A stretch of DNA of 64,000 nucleotides, from the IMG/VR virus record IMGVR_UViG_3300025655_003289, positions 1 to 64,000 of that record. One strand, written 5' to 3'. The translations under genes were made by a program, and so were the position numbers. Of the stretch, positions 7,743-16,389 are shown piece after piece (position 1 is the first letter of the stretch; every line of letters starts with the position of its first letter). The notes below the pieces were generated by a model. The model worked only from the letters and a program-made list of their open reading frames with translations, had not been told where the DNA came from and did not search any database. Source of the DNA: a virus.

Positions 7743-8990
7743 ATGGCAAACGAAACATTTAAACTAGGGGCAACAAAATGGGCTTACAAAGAAGGGAGTT
7801 TGCTTGCGTATAATGATGTAAACAATAACTTTAAGCCTTTACCTTTTACTTTTACCCGTGCATCTACTGCGACACGAGTAAACGAAAATGGTTTAATAGA
7901 AGTAGTTAAAAGTGGTATACCAAGGATTGATTATACAGATAATCCAAGCGGTCATTTGTTGCTTGAGCCTGCAAGGACTAATTTAGTTACTTATAGTGAG
8001 GATTTTTCGAATGCTGCTTGGACTAAATCAGCAAGTATATCTTTAACGCCTTTACAATCATCACCTGATGGTGATACAAACGCTTATAAAATAACTGCGA
8101 CATCGCCAAGTAATACTCATTCTATAAATTTTAATTATAATATTTCGTCAACTGGCGATTATACTGCTTCTTTATTTTTAAAATATTCAGATGCTCAATG
8201 GATTCAAATTTATTATGGGTCAACTGCATTTTTAGGTGGACACGCTAATTTTGATGTTCAAAACGGAGCAATAGGAACTGTGGCATCTGGAGTTATCGCA
8301 AAAATAGAGCCTTATTCAAATGGTTGGTATAAGTGTTCAATAACAAAAGAAGCGACATCTACTGGAAGCACATCAACTTGCGCATCAATACCAGTTTCAT
8401 CTGGAACTGCGAATAGATTTGGAAGTGAAGTTTCTGGTTCTTATTATATGTATGGCGCACAACTTGAAGCAGGCTCATACGCTACATCCTACATACCAAC
8501 AAACGGTACAACAGTAACAAGAGCAGCAGAAACTTGTACTGGCGCAGGTAATGCTCAAGTATTTAATGATAGTGAAGGAGTTTTGTTTGCGAATGTTGCT
8601 GCGTTGGCTAATGATGGGACAACAAAAGATATAAAATTGCTTTCAGTAGCGGCTAACTTTGTGGCTTTAAGATTTACAAGTTCTACAAATCAACTTCAAA
8701 ATTATATTTTTGATGGAGCAATAGCATATTCGCAATTCACGACAGCTGATGATTTAACTGCGTTTAACAAAATAGCCTTAAAATATAAAGCTTCAGATTT
8801 TGCCACATTTTTAAATGGGAATAAATCATCATCGAGTTCTTCTGGAGATGGCAATATTTCATCTTTAAGTTTAACATCTTTAAATTTTGATTCTGGAGCA
8901 GGGGGAAATTATTTCTACGGCAAAATAAAACAAATAGGCGTTTACGATACTGCGCTAACAGACGAAGAATTAGAAACATTAACTACATAA
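7743..8990 (+). CDS. Adhesin/fibre protein, paralogue B (415 aa)
   Basis: It shares TFTRASTATRVNENGLIE, GIPRIDYTDN, LEPARTNLVTYSEDFSN, SYATSYIPTNGTTVTRAAE and the C-terminal LTDEELETLTT with paralogue A, and locally the DNA is near identical (the 20 bases ending the EPARTN codons). It lacks the extra N-terminal module of A. It starts 2 bases after A ends and is followed by the 120-aa partner gene, a pairing repeated with paralogue C. Beta-sandwich glycan binding is inferred. Confidence 0.7.
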   Translation: MANETFKLGATKWAYKEGSLLAYNDVNNNFKPLPFTFTRASTATRVNENGLIEVVKSGIPRIDYTDNPSGHLLLEPARTNLVTYSEDFSNAAWTKSASISLTPLQSSPDGDTNAYKITATSPSNTHSINFNYNISSTGDYTASLFLKYSDAQWIQIYYGSTAFLGGHANFDVQNGAIGTVASGVIAKIEPYSNGWYKCSITKEATSTGSTSTCASIPVSSGTANRFGSEVSGSYYMYGAQLEAGSYATSYIPTNGTTVTRAAETCTGAGNAQVFNDSEGVLFANVAALANDGTTKDIKLLSVAANFVALRFTSSTNQLQNYIFDGAIAYSQFTTADDLTAFNKIALKYKASDFATFLNGNKSSSSSSGDGNISSLSLTSLNFDSGAGGNYFYGKIKQIGVYDTALTDEELETLTT

Positions 8991-8994
8991 TAAA

Positions 8995-9357
8995 ATGGCA
9001 AACGAAATATTTAAAAAATATGAATTTGATTCAGAATTAGAAGCTGAAGCAATAATCGCAGGGTTACCGCACGCAACAGACGAAGAAGGTAATACCTATC
9101 CAACGCATAAGCATTCAGTTGTTAGACTTGGTTATTTATGGACTACCGAACCAACATTCGATGAAGAAGGCAACGTAGTAACCGAAGGTGTTCAATCGGA
9201 TAAGTATTCTGTTGATGTTCTTTGGGATGGCGATTCTTTGTTAGTCGATGAAGAAATAGTTTATCCTAACGGATGGGTAGATGCTGAGATTCAATACGAC
9301 CCGTCTTGGCAATCAAAAAACGGAGCCCACACATTCGCAGGATGGTCTTTTAACTAA
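8995..9357 (+). CDS. Adhesin-associated 120-aa protein, copy 1
   Basis: It shares KYEFDSELEAEA, DEEGNTYPTHKHSVVRLG, FDEEGN and YSVDVLWDG with the 120-aa protein at 11,743, although the two have diverged. Both follow a large adhesin paralogue by a few bases, so adhesin plus 120-aa protein is a duplicated cassette. Possible roles are adhesin assembly or capping, or a small fibre subunit. No catalytic motif seen. Confidence 0.68.
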   Translation: MANEIFKKYEFDSELEAEAIIAGLPHATDEEGNTYPTHKHSVVRLGYLWTTEPTFDEEGNVVTEGVQSDKYSVDVLWDGDSLLVDEEIVYPNGWVDAEIQYDPSWQSKNGAHTFAGWSFN

Positions 9358-9372
9358 TAAAAAACATATATC

Positions 9373-9552
9373 ATGCCATTAATAAGGAAAAGAAGATCGA
9401 AATCATCAATTGGAGCTCTAGTAGCAACATCTGCAATATTTAAAGATGCAGGTAGCTTTATAACTCGAGTTGAAGCTGATGGTGGTTATGTAGAGGCGGC
9501 CGCTTGCTTAGGCCTTGCAATTCTTTCATTACCTCCTGCGGCAACCCCGTAA
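9373..9552 (+). CDS. Small hypothetical protein, 59 aa
   Basis: It starts MPLIRKRRSKSSIGALVATS and contains FKDAGSFITRVEADGGYVEAA before a hydrophobic Pro/Ala end. The basic N-terminus plus hydrophobic stretches could be a membrane or virion-anchoring peptide. It lies between the two adhesin cassettes, with an AT-rich leader. A 60-base untranslated gap follows. Confidence 0.55.
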   Translation: MPLIRKRRSKSSIGALVATSAIFKDAGSFITRVEADGGYVEAAACLGLAILSLPPAATP

Positions 9553-9613
9553 TTTTACATGATCATTATTCACAACAAGATTTTCGATCCATTAATGAAG
9601 TAAATAGTTTAAG

Positions 9614-11740
9614 ATGAGTTTATACGATAGTGCCAGCCTGGCAATGATACCTTCTGGAATAAAGGACGGAAAGTTATATTCCGCAAAACCCATTAATGGA
9701 GCAGGTGATTTTACATTTACACGAGGAGCGAATCTTGCTGCCACACGAGTAGATGAGAATGGACTTATAGAGAAAGGTAGAGAGAATCTATTGTTGCACA
9801 GTAATCAGTTTGATACTACTTGGACAAATGTTTCTTCATCTGAAACTGGAGGACAAGCAGGTTATGATGGTTCGACTGATGCTTGGAAACTTGATATTAG
9901 TTCCACTCCTGCATTCATTGCTCAAAGTATATCACTTTCTAATTTGCAAACATTAAGCTTTTATGCTAAAGCAGGTACACTTAATTTTTGTCGCATTTAT
10001 TCTGCTACTGGCCCAAATAGTTATGCTGATTTTGATTTAGTGAATGGAACTGTTGGAACTACTAATCTATGCATTGATACTAATATAGAAAGTATAGGAA
10101 ATGGCTGGTATAGATGTTCAATCACATTTAGTGCAAATACAAGCGCTATTAGAATTTATCCAATTCAAGCCGACAATGATTTAACTGCAACAAGCGGTAA
10201 CATCTACATCCAAGACGCACAATTAGAGGTAGGACTTGTAGCAACAGACTATATACCTTCCTCTAAGAATCTATTGTTGCAGAGTAATAAGTTTAATACT
10301 ACTTGGGCTCCGTCATCAGTAACAGCAACAGGTGGACAAACAGGTTATGATAGCACAAGTGACGCTTGGTTATTAAGTAAAAGCGCATCTGATGGCTATA
10401 TTTATCAAGATATATCTTATAGTGGGGTTCAATCATTAAGTGTTTATGCTAAATCAAATACTCTTGATGGTTTACAAATTTATGTAAATGCTCCTAGTGT
10501 AAGTTATCAAAACTTCAATTTGCAAGATGGAATATTAGCTTCTAATTCAAATGTAATTTCTTCTAATATTCAAAATATTGGGAATGGTTGGTATCGTTGC
10601 TCAATGGTATTTAATAGTTCAATAACAAGAGTTCGTTTGTATCCAGCAACTAAAACTGGAGATAAAAGCGGCACAAGCGGTTCAATCTACATCCAAGATG
10701 CACAACTTGAATTAGGTAGCACAGCTACTACATACGATGAAACTACTACTGGAACATCAAAGGCAGGTATATTAGAAAACCTTCCTAGACTTGATTATAC
10801 TGATTCTTCTTGCCCTAGTTTGTTGCTAGAGCCTACAAGAACAAATATAATAACGCATAGTGAGTATTTCGCAGATTCAAGTTGGAGTAAAAGCATTAAT
10901 CCATCAATCTTTTCAACTTCTGAAGTCTCTCCAGATGGAAGTACTGGAAATGTTTATAGATTTTCCGCATCGAATGCTAATGTTTTTGTATCACCAACGA
11001 CAGGGGTTCAATATACTATTTCTTTTTACGTCAAAAGCAATGGAGCGGGAAAAGATAAATTTAAATTAAGATTAGGAAGTAATGAAAGTTCAGATATTAC
11101 TGCTACTAATGAATGGGTTAGACATAGTTATACTGCAACGGCTGACAGTGCCGTAGCTGGAATAAAAACTGCCTTCTCTCCAGATAATGAAGTTGATATT
11201 CTAATTTACGGAGCGCAACTAGAAGCAGGCTCTTACCCTACATCATACATCCCTACATACGGTACTAGTGTAACAAGAAGTGTTGATTCTTGTTCTGTTT
11301 TGAATGTTGCTTCCTTAATAGGGCAAAGTGAAGGTACAATTTTATTTGATGCTAAATTTCAAGATGCAGATAGAGTAAATTTTTCATTAAGCGATTCAAC
11401 AGCAAACAATCACATAACCATAGATACTTCTAGTTCATATTCTGTTTTCGCACGGATTGTAGCAGGTGGAGTTACACAGGCTGAAATAAGCACTATAACT
11501 TCTTATTTTTCAAATGGAGATACATTAAAATGCGCAGTAGCTTACGCGGCAAATGATTTTGCTTTTTACATCAACGGAACGCAAATAGGCGTAGATGCAT
11601 CGGGAACTATTCCTTTGTGTGATGATATTAAATTTGCAAGATACAATGGTTCAATTAACGCATATCAAAATGTAAATAAAGTTCTCTTATTTAAAAGCAG
11701 ATTATCCAATACAGAATTAATAGCACTCACAACTATATAA
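9614..11740 (+). CDS. Large adhesin/fibre protein, paralogue C with internal duplication (708 aa)
   Basis: Two tandem modules of about 150 residues are obvious: NLLLHSNQFDTTWTN to IYIQDAQLEVG, then NLLLQSNKFNTTWAP to IYIQDAQLELG, each with IGNGWYRCS in the middle. A third, diverged module follows (LLEPTRTNIITHSEYF). The C-terminal part again looks lectin-like, with FYINGTQIGVDASG. N-terminal ANLAATRVDENGLIEKG links it to paralogues A and B. It is probably a multivalent carbohydrate-binding fibre, and recombination between modules could alter host range. Confidence 0.7.
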   Translation: MSLYDSASLAMIPSGIKDGKLYSAKPINGAGDFTFTRGANLAATRVDENGLIEKGRENLLLHSNQFDTTWTNVSSSETGGQAGYDGSTDAWKLDISSTPAFIAQSISLSNLQTLSFYAKAGTLNFCRIYSATGPNSYADFDLVNGTVGTTNLCIDTNIESIGNGWYRCSITFSANTSAIRIYPIQADNDLTATSGNIYIQDAQLEVGLVATDYIPSSKNLLLQSNKFNTTWAPSSVTATGGQTGYDSTSDAWLLSKSASDGYIYQDISYSGVQSLSVYAKSNTLDGLQIYVNAPSVSYQNFNLQDGILASNSNVISSNIQNIGNGWYRCSMVFNSSITRVRLYPATKTGDKSGTSGSIYIQDAQLELGSTATTYDETTTGTSKAGILENLPRLDYTDSSCPSLLLEPTRTNIITHSEYFADSSWSKSINPSIFSTSEVSPDGSTGNVYRFSASNANVFVSPTTGVQYTISFYVKSNGAGKDKFKLRLGSNESSDITATNEWVRHSYTATADSAVAGIKTAFSPDNEVDILIYGAQLEAGSYPTSYIPTYGTSVTRSVDSCSVLNVASLIGQSEGTILFDAKFQDADRVNFSLSDSTANNHITIDTSSSYSVFARIVAGGVTQAEISTITSYFSNGDTLKCAVAYAANDFAFYINGTQIGVDASGTIPLCDDIKFARYNGSINAYQNVNKVLLFKSRLSNTELIALTTI

Positions 11741-11742
11741 CT

Positions 11743-12105
11743 ATGTTTAGAAAATATCAATTTGCAAGCGAATCCGAAGCCGATGCTAAAATTGTAGCAT
11801 TAGGTGTAGATGAAGAGGGGAATCCTTCACACAAGCACGGAATAGTACGTTTAGGAAACCTTATCATTGAGCAAGCGACATACGATGAGGAAGGAAACGA
11901 AATAACACCTCCTGTTCTATCTGATACTTATCACATTGACGTACTATGGGATGGAGAACCTGATGCTTCTTGGAATGCTAATATGGTATGGTGTAAACCT
12001 TTAGGTGTTCACGTTTTCGGTTCTTCAAGTGCCATCCGAGAATGGACAGAGAAATGCAAAGAATTACACCCTGAATATTTCCCAGAACCTGAAGTGATTG
12101 AGTAA
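11743..12105 (+). CDS. Adhesin-associated 120-aa protein, copy 2
   Basis: Paralogue of the protein at 8,995 (FRKYQFASESEADAK, DEEGNPSHKHGIVRLG, YDEEGN, YHIDVLWDGEPDASW). The C-terminal part differs (WCKPLGVHVFGSSS and an acidic Pro/Glu tail), so only the first 80 residues are conserved. It begins 2 bases after paralogue C ends. Confidence 0.68.
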   Translation: MFRKYQFASESEADAKIVALGVDEEGNPSHKHGIVRLGNLIIEQATYDEEGNEITPPVLSDTYHIDVLWDGEPDASWNANMVWCKPLGVHVFGSSSAIREWTEKCKELHPEYFPEPEVIE

Positions 12106-12131
12106 GAAAAATAACTTTAAAATTAAATTAA

Positions 12132-12359
12132 ATGGAAAACAAATTGACAGATGAACAGTTTAGACTATTAAAATCTAAATTACAAGGATTAACCACAATT
12201 CAAGCTGAAATAGGGATGCTTGAAACCAGAAAACATGAATTGCTTCACGATGCGTCTAATGCAAAAGAGAGGCTAAAAGATTACCAGTCCGAATTACAGA
12301 AAGAATATGGAGACATATCAGTAAACATGGAGGACGGAACCTTTACAAAACCAGAGTAA
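12132..12359 (+). CDS. Small coiled-coil protein, 75 aa
   Basis: Almost wholly helical and charged (LTDEQFRLLKSKLQG, then EIGMLETRKHELLHDASNAK), with a predicted coiled coil at about 5-60. The leader AAATTAAATTAAATG is the same AT-rich, Shine-Dalgarno-free type as at groEL. Similar short coiled-coil proteins are common between fibre and chaperone genes, but the role is unknown. Confidence 0.62.
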   Translation: MENKLTDEQFRLLKSKLQGLTTIQAEIGMLETRKHELLHDASNAKERLKDYQSELQKEYGDISVNMEDGTFTKPE

Positions 12360-12377
12360 CAATTAATTTTAACCATT

Positions 12378-12662
12378 ATGACCTATTTTTACCAAACCTT
12401 TACTCGGTCGCAAGGCGACATGGGTATAACCGAAGAAAACAAAGAGTTATGGGAAAAGATAACTCAAAAGAAAAATTGGAGAATTGTAAAACTTCCAAAC
12501 GGATATTACCAATCCGAATACTTCCACGATGAAAAGTGGGTTGACGTAACCAGGAGAGCTACAATGGAATCATGTGAGAAGGCTATTGACGATTCAATAG
12601 AGTACTATAAAAAGAAACTAGAAACACCAAAAGGACCAGTAGTTGTAAAAACTTTTGAATAA
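12378..12662 (+). CDS. Hypothetical protein, 94 aa
   Basis: Aromatic-rich and soluble (MTYFYQTFTRSQGDMG, then WRIVKLPNGYYQSEY and WVDVTRRATMESCEKAID). The pattern of three beta strands then a helix resembles small phage proteins of unknown role. It lies 22 bases before groEL and is probably in the same transcript. Confidence 0.6.
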   Translation: MTYFYQTFTRSQGDMGITEENKELWEKITQKKNWRIVKLPNGYYQSEYFHDEKWVDVTRRATMESCEKAIDDSIEYYKKKLETPKGPVVVKTFE

Positions 12663-12684
12663 CCACTATATCAAATTAAATTAA

Positions 12685-14259
12685 ATGGAGTACAATAATC
12701 CTAGTGAGATAGTTAAGGACTTGACTTTCGGGAAGGAAGCAAGTGATAAGATAATGTCTGGAGTAGAGAAGCTGGCCCAAGCGGTCAGCTCTACTCTCGG
12801 AGCTTCTGGAAAGTGTGTTATATATGAAGACGCTTTAGGAAAGCCAGTAATAACAAAAGATGGTGTTACGGTTGCTGAAAGTGTTGTTCTTATGGATCCT
12901 GTTGAGAACATGGGAGCTACACTTATAAAAGAAGCCGCAAGAAATACAGTTAAGCAAGCCGGAGATGGAACAACTACAGCTACAGTTCTAGCTCACGCTA
13001 TACTGAAAAGTTTAAGGGAAAGTGATATTGACTTTAGGGAGCTTAAAAGCGGTGTTAATAGTGCTCTTGAAAAAGTATTAAAGTACATCGACTCTATAAA
13101 GAAAGATGTTACTGATGAAAATATAGAAGACGTAGCTTCCATATCAACGAATAACGATAGTGATTTAGGGTATACTATAGCTCAAGCATATAGGTTTGTT
13201 GGAAGGAATGGAGTTGTGTTGATGGAAGAGTCTGAGTCTGAAAAGACTTATATAGAATTTGAGAAGGGAGTTAATTTTGATTCAGGATTAAAGTCTCAGC
13301 ACTTTGCTACAAACGAGGAGAATGATAAGTGTGAATTAGATAACCCATATATACTAATATCAAAAACTCCAATTGAAAGCATAAGAAAGATTCAAGCAAT
13401 ACTTGAATTTGTTATTAAAGAAAAAAGAAGTTTACTAATCATCGGAGAGGTAGCACAACAACCAATGTCTGCGTTATTGATGAATAAAGTAAAAGGAAAC
13501 ATAAAGGTAAACGTCGTCGATTTGCCAGGGTTTGGACCAACAAAGATGGATACGCTACAAGATTTAGCAATCTTAACCGGAGCAAAGCTTATAGACGAGT
13601 CTCTTGGAGATGATATGGAACTTATGGATCCAAGCGTTCTCGGAACATCAGCAAAGTCCGTAACCGATAATAAGAATACCGTTTTAAAGATTGATGACGA
13701 TGTTTTCGGTCTAGATGATAGGATTAAATCTGTAGAGGATAAGATGTCCAAGGAAGAGAATCCTTTCATAAAAAAGAAACTAGAACAAAGGCTTGCAATG
13801 CTTACTGGGTCTTTATCCGTTATAAAGGTAGGGGCTCAAAGCAAAGTAGAGTTAAAGGAAAAGAAAGATAGGGTTGAGGATGCAATATATGCTGTAAAGG
13901 CGGCTCTTCAAGAAGGGATTGTTCCTGGTGGAGGTGTAGCATTGGTTGACGCATCATTAAAAGTCAAAACATCGTCTGAGGCTGAAAATGTTTTAATTAA
14001 GGCTATAACTAAACCATTCTTCAAGATACTAGAAAACTCAGGGTTTGATGGAGTCCAAGAAACTATAGAGAATAAGAGAGCGGGAAAAGGAATTGATGTA
14101 ACTACTGGTAAAACAGTAGATATGGTTAAGGTTGGAATCATAGACCCAGCTCTAGTAACTAAAACAGCCTTAAAGAATGCTGTCAGTGTCGCTCTTACTA
14201 TTATGTCTGCGGATTGTGTTATATCTAATAAAAGGATAGGTGATGAAAGCGATAAATGA
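12685..14259 (+). CDS. groEL: Phage-encoded chaperonin GroEL
   Basis: A 524-aa chaperonin close to bacterial GroEL in length. ATP-site motifs are present: ITKDGVTVAESV (D52 equivalent), GDGTTTATVLAHA (D87 equivalent), RVEDAIYAVKAALQEG (D398 equivalent) and VPGGGVAL. The usual C-terminal Gly-Gly-Met repeat is absent; it ends RIGDESDK. The apical domain is diverged from host-type GroEL. It should fold phage proteins, probably capsid or fibre subunits, and the adjacent groES overlaps its end. It is intact, with all nucleotide-contacting residues I can check, so it is likely active rather than a relic. Confidence 0.93.
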   Translation: MEYNNPSEIVKDLTFGKEASDKIMSGVEKLAQAVSSTLGASGKCVIYEDALGKPVITKDGVTVAESVVLMDPVENMGATLIKEAARNTVKQAGDGTTTATVLAHAILKSLRESDIDFRELKSGVNSALEKVLKYIDSIKKDVTDENIEDVASISTNNDSDLGYTIAQAYRFVGRNGVVLMEESESEKTYIEFEKGVNFDSGLKSQHFATNEENDKCELDNPYILISKTPIESIRKIQAILEFVIKEKRSLLIIGEVAQQPMSALLMNKVKGNIKVNVVDLPGFGPTKMDTLQDLAILTGAKLIDESLGDDMELMDPSVLGTSAKSVTDNKNTVLKIDDDVFGLDDRIKSVEDKMSKEENPFIKKKLEQRLAMLTGSLSVIKVGAQSKVELKEKKDRVEDAIYAVKAALQEGIVPGGGVALVDASLKVKTSSEAENVLIKAITKPFFKILENSGFDGVQETIENKRAGKGIDVTTGKTVDMVKVGIIDPALVTKTALKNAVSVALTIMSADCVISNKRIGDESDK

Positions 14260-14503
14260 TTATGTGATTGTTAATCCAATCAAGGAAGAGCCTAAGTCTG
14301 TAGGTGGATTTATTATAACAGAAAACACAACAAAAGACATACGATATTTAAAGGGGTCTATTATAAGTTGTGGCAATTTCACAGAAGGTATAAGTGAGTC
14401 AAATATAATTTATTACGATAAACATGCTGGACATAGCGTCATTGTTGACGGAGCTCAGTATCTTGTTATACGTCAAAGAGATATAGTTTTAGTAGAAAAT
14501 TAA
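14243..14503 (+). CDS. groES: Phage-encoded co-chaperonin GroES
   Basis: An 86-aa cpn10 family protein. The mobile-loop region is SVGGFIITENTTKDIRYL, and the C-terminal half has YYDKHAGHSVIVDGAQYL then RQRDIVLVEN, typical of GroES barrels. It overlaps groEL by 17 bases, with the purine-rich AAAAGGATAGG before the ATG at 14,243; a GTG start one codon earlier is possible. It would cap the phage GroEL or work with host GroEL. Confidence 0.88.
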   Translation: MKAINDYVIVNPIKEEPKSVGGFIITENTTKDIRYLKGSIISCGNFTEGISESNIIYYDKHAGHSVIVDGAQYLVIRQRDIVLVEN

Positions 14504-14521
14504 CAAATTAATATTTAGAAA

Positions 14522-14875
14522 ATGGTAACAAACGTAGAAAGATACTTAATGTTCAGAGTATCAGCAACTTCAGGAAAAACTTTTCCTTTAAGTAGATTAG
14601 AGCAAATTGAGATAGGCTCTGCTACTACAATTTTATTGCAATTCTCAAGAGGATATAATGGGGCTATTTCTGGTTCAAATCTTGTTCAAGACTTTGAGAC
14701 AGTAACCCTAACTGTCCCAAGTGGAACTGATCATTTCTCAGTTATACAAGAAATTCTTGAGTCTGTTGATGATGCTCTTGTAAATTCAACACGTTATAAT
14801 CCATATTCAGTTGTGGCTGATAAGGTTAGTGGAGTTTATCTTGTTCCATCAATAACAGATGTAGCATTCTCATAA
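14522..14875 (+). CDS. Hypothetical protein, 117 aa
   Basis: Begins MVTNVERYLMFRVSAT with beta-rich sequence (IEIGSATTILLQFSRG, then FETVTLTVPSGTDHFSV), an acidic helix and YLVPSITDVAFS at the end. Proteins of this kind recur near chaperone or terminase genes of related phages and may be virion components. No motif gives a reaction. It is followed by a MarR-like gene after 3 bases. Confidence 0.6.
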   Translation: MVTNVERYLMFRVSATSGKTFPLSRLEQIEIGSATTILLQFSRGYNGAISGSNLVQDFETVTLTVPSGTDHFSVIQEILESVDDALVNSTRYNPYSVVADKVSGVYLVPSITDVAFS

Positions 14876-14878
14876 TGA

Positions 14879-15319
14879 ATGAATATTAGTGTTCAAGACC
14901 TTAGAGACATAAAGTTCTTAAAGTATTATCGTTTAGTCCGAAAATGGGCCGCTAAAACAAACGGCATAACTGAAAGCGATCTTGAGATGTTGATATATCT
15001 AGATGCTTTAGAGCGATTTACTATAAATGACTTTAAGGAAGGAACATATATATATACATGGGATAAGCATCGCTGGTCTAGATTAAAGAAAGACGGATGG
15101 GTTGTTGTATGGAGACAGGCGGATAGAAAGGCTGGGAAATACAATATATATGCCGTATCTTTAAAGACTAAGATGTTAATAACCAGGATATATAAAATAT
15201 TACTTGGCCAAGAGGATTTGCCAACATCAAGAGTTAATGCATTCTATAAAAACAAGACATATACCGACAAAGTAATGAATAAAGCTATGGACGATATGTT
15301 AAAAGATAAAGACAGATAA
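14879..15319 (+). CDS. Winged-helix, MarR-like protein (146 aa)
   Basis: Helical N-terminus (about 5-50), with FTINDFKEG and KHRWSRLKKDGWVVVWRQ matching helix-turn-helix and wing positions of MarR-like domains, then a basic helical tail (KTYTDKVMNKAMDD). It lies upstream of the packaging genes and may regulate late genes or act in packaging. The fold is inferred from pattern only. Confidence 0.55.
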   Translation: MNISVQDLRDIKFLKYYRLVRKWAAKTNGITESDLEMLIYLDALERFTINDFKEGTYIYTWDKHRWSRLKKDGWVVVWRQADRKAGKYNIYAVSLKTKMLITRIYKILLGQEDLPTSRVNAFYKNKTYTDKVMNKAMDDMLKDKDR

Positions 15320-15321
15320 TT

Positions 15322-15417
15322 ATGATGTATAAGAAAAGTAAAGAGAAAAGTAAAGCAGGCTCAAAGAAATGCCCTAAGTGTGGTAAAATGATGACTAAAA
15401 ACCACAAGTGTAAGTAA
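15322..15417 (+). CDS. Cys-rich basic microprotein, 31 aa
   Basis: Basic peptide with CPKCGK and a later NHKCK, giving CxxC plus His/Cys, a possible zinc knuckle. Its stop TAA overlaps the next ATG (TAATG), a coupling used repeatedly in this phage, which argues for a real gene. Confidence 0.55.
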   Translation: MMYKKSKEKSKAGSKKCPKCGKMMTKNHKCK

Positions 15418-15716
15418 TGGCTGGCAAAGTAGATAAATCAAAGATGGCTTGCAATAAGCCAAGAGCAAGTACTCGTCCTGGAAAGAAGAAAATGGTTAAG
15501 GCTTGTAGCGGTGGCACTGAAAAGATTATTCATTTCGGAGCCAAGGGCTACGGCCATAATTATTCTGATGCCGCCAGGAAAAGCTTTAAAGCAAGGCATA
15601 ACTGTGCTGAAGCTAAAGATAAACTAACGGCTAGATACTGGGCTTGTAAAAACCTATGGGCTGGAAAAGGAGGCTCTACGCAGTCAAGTCCTAAAACTAG
15701 AAAAGGTAAATACTAA
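15417..15716 (+). CDS. Small basic Cys-containing phage protein (99 aa)
   Basis: Contains KPRASTRPGKKKMVKACSGG, then FGAKGYGHNYSDAARKSFKA, then RHNCAEAKDKLTARYWACK. This pattern (phospho-like RP, ACxxG, Cys-rich helix) recurs in many marine phages, where its function is not established. It is basic, so DNA binding or a virion role is possible. Starts on the stop of the previous gene and ends on the start of the next. Confidence 0.7.
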   Translation: MAGKVDKSKMACNKPRASTRPGKKKMVKACSGGTEKIIHFGAKGYGHNYSDAARKSFKARHNCAEAKDKLTARYWACKNLWAGKGGSTQSSPKTRKGKY

Positions 15717-16174
15717 TGCCAAAGAAAAGATTTAAAGATACTAAGGTTGGCGAATTTCTCACTAAAAATGGCTCTTACATTGTAAGGGCTATTGGTGATT
15801 CAATTCCAGATAAAGGATTGTTAGGATTAGCTAAAAATCTAATTATCGATGATAAAAACATGCATGAATCAGATAGAAACATTGCATTGAATTTATTATC
15901 TCTTGATGAAAAAGAGATGGATGATATCACTGGAAGGTGGGAGGCTGATGCTTCTTCAGACAATAAGTTAGCAAAAATAGCAAGGCCTATTATTGTATTG
16001 TATCTTACATTAATAGTAACTGTATATATAATACTAGACTCAGCCGGAATATTTGTAATGGATAGTAACTGGATAGACCTTATGGAAACTCTTTTGGTTA
16101 CTGTGTATGTTGCTTATTTTGGATCTAGAGGCATTGAAAAGTACACTAAAATAAAATCAAAAGGTGAAAAATGA
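15716..16174 (+). CDS. Holin-like membrane protein (3TM holin type)
   Basis: This 152-aa protein has an N-terminal soluble helical part and a Trp-acid motif, GRWEADASSDNKLAKIARP, followed by a hydrophobic hairpin (about 98-115 and 126-140) and a short basic tail. The W...D..S......RP signature is typical of 3-TM holin-like families. It could time lysis. It lies far from the endolysin at 42,213, so it may instead have a head or membrane role. Confidence 0.55.
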   Translation: MPKKRFKDTKVGEFLTKNGSYIVRAIGDSIPDKGLLGLAKNLIIDDKNMHESDRNIALNLLSLDEKEMDDITGRWEADASSDNKLAKIARPIIVLYLTLIVTVYIILDSAGIFVMDSNWIDLMETLLVTVYVAYFGSRGIEKYTKIKSKGEK

Positions 16175-16389
16175 ATTTAATAAGAAAAATATCAATAGGC
16201 AGAGATTATAAAGACTCAGCCATGCATTATGCGGTGGGCCAGGAGGTGTACGGAGGGCATAAAATATGTGACATCATAGAAGAAGACGATAAGTACAGGG
16301 TGTTTATTAAAAAAGGAAATGATGTATTGCCATGGAAAGATTTCAATAAGAACATGGCTATTAGTGTTGAGTTTAATTTAGAATATTAA
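16171..16389 (+). CDS. Small hypothetical protein, 72 aa
   Basis: Beta-rich: HYAVGQEVYGGHKICDIIEE, then YRVFIKKGNDVLPWK. The sequence recalls small phage proteins seen upstream of terminase genes of crAss-like phages (recalled, unverified). It overlaps its neighbours at both ends by a few bases. Confidence 0.6.
   Translation: MNLIRKISIGRDYKDSAMHYAVGQEVYGGHKICDIIEEDDKYRVFIKKGNDVLPWKDFNKNMAISVEFNLEY

Noticed and set aside
5860-12105. Diversity-generating retroelement
   Set aside because: No reverse transcriptase and no template/variable repeat pair; the repeats look like ordinary module duplications.
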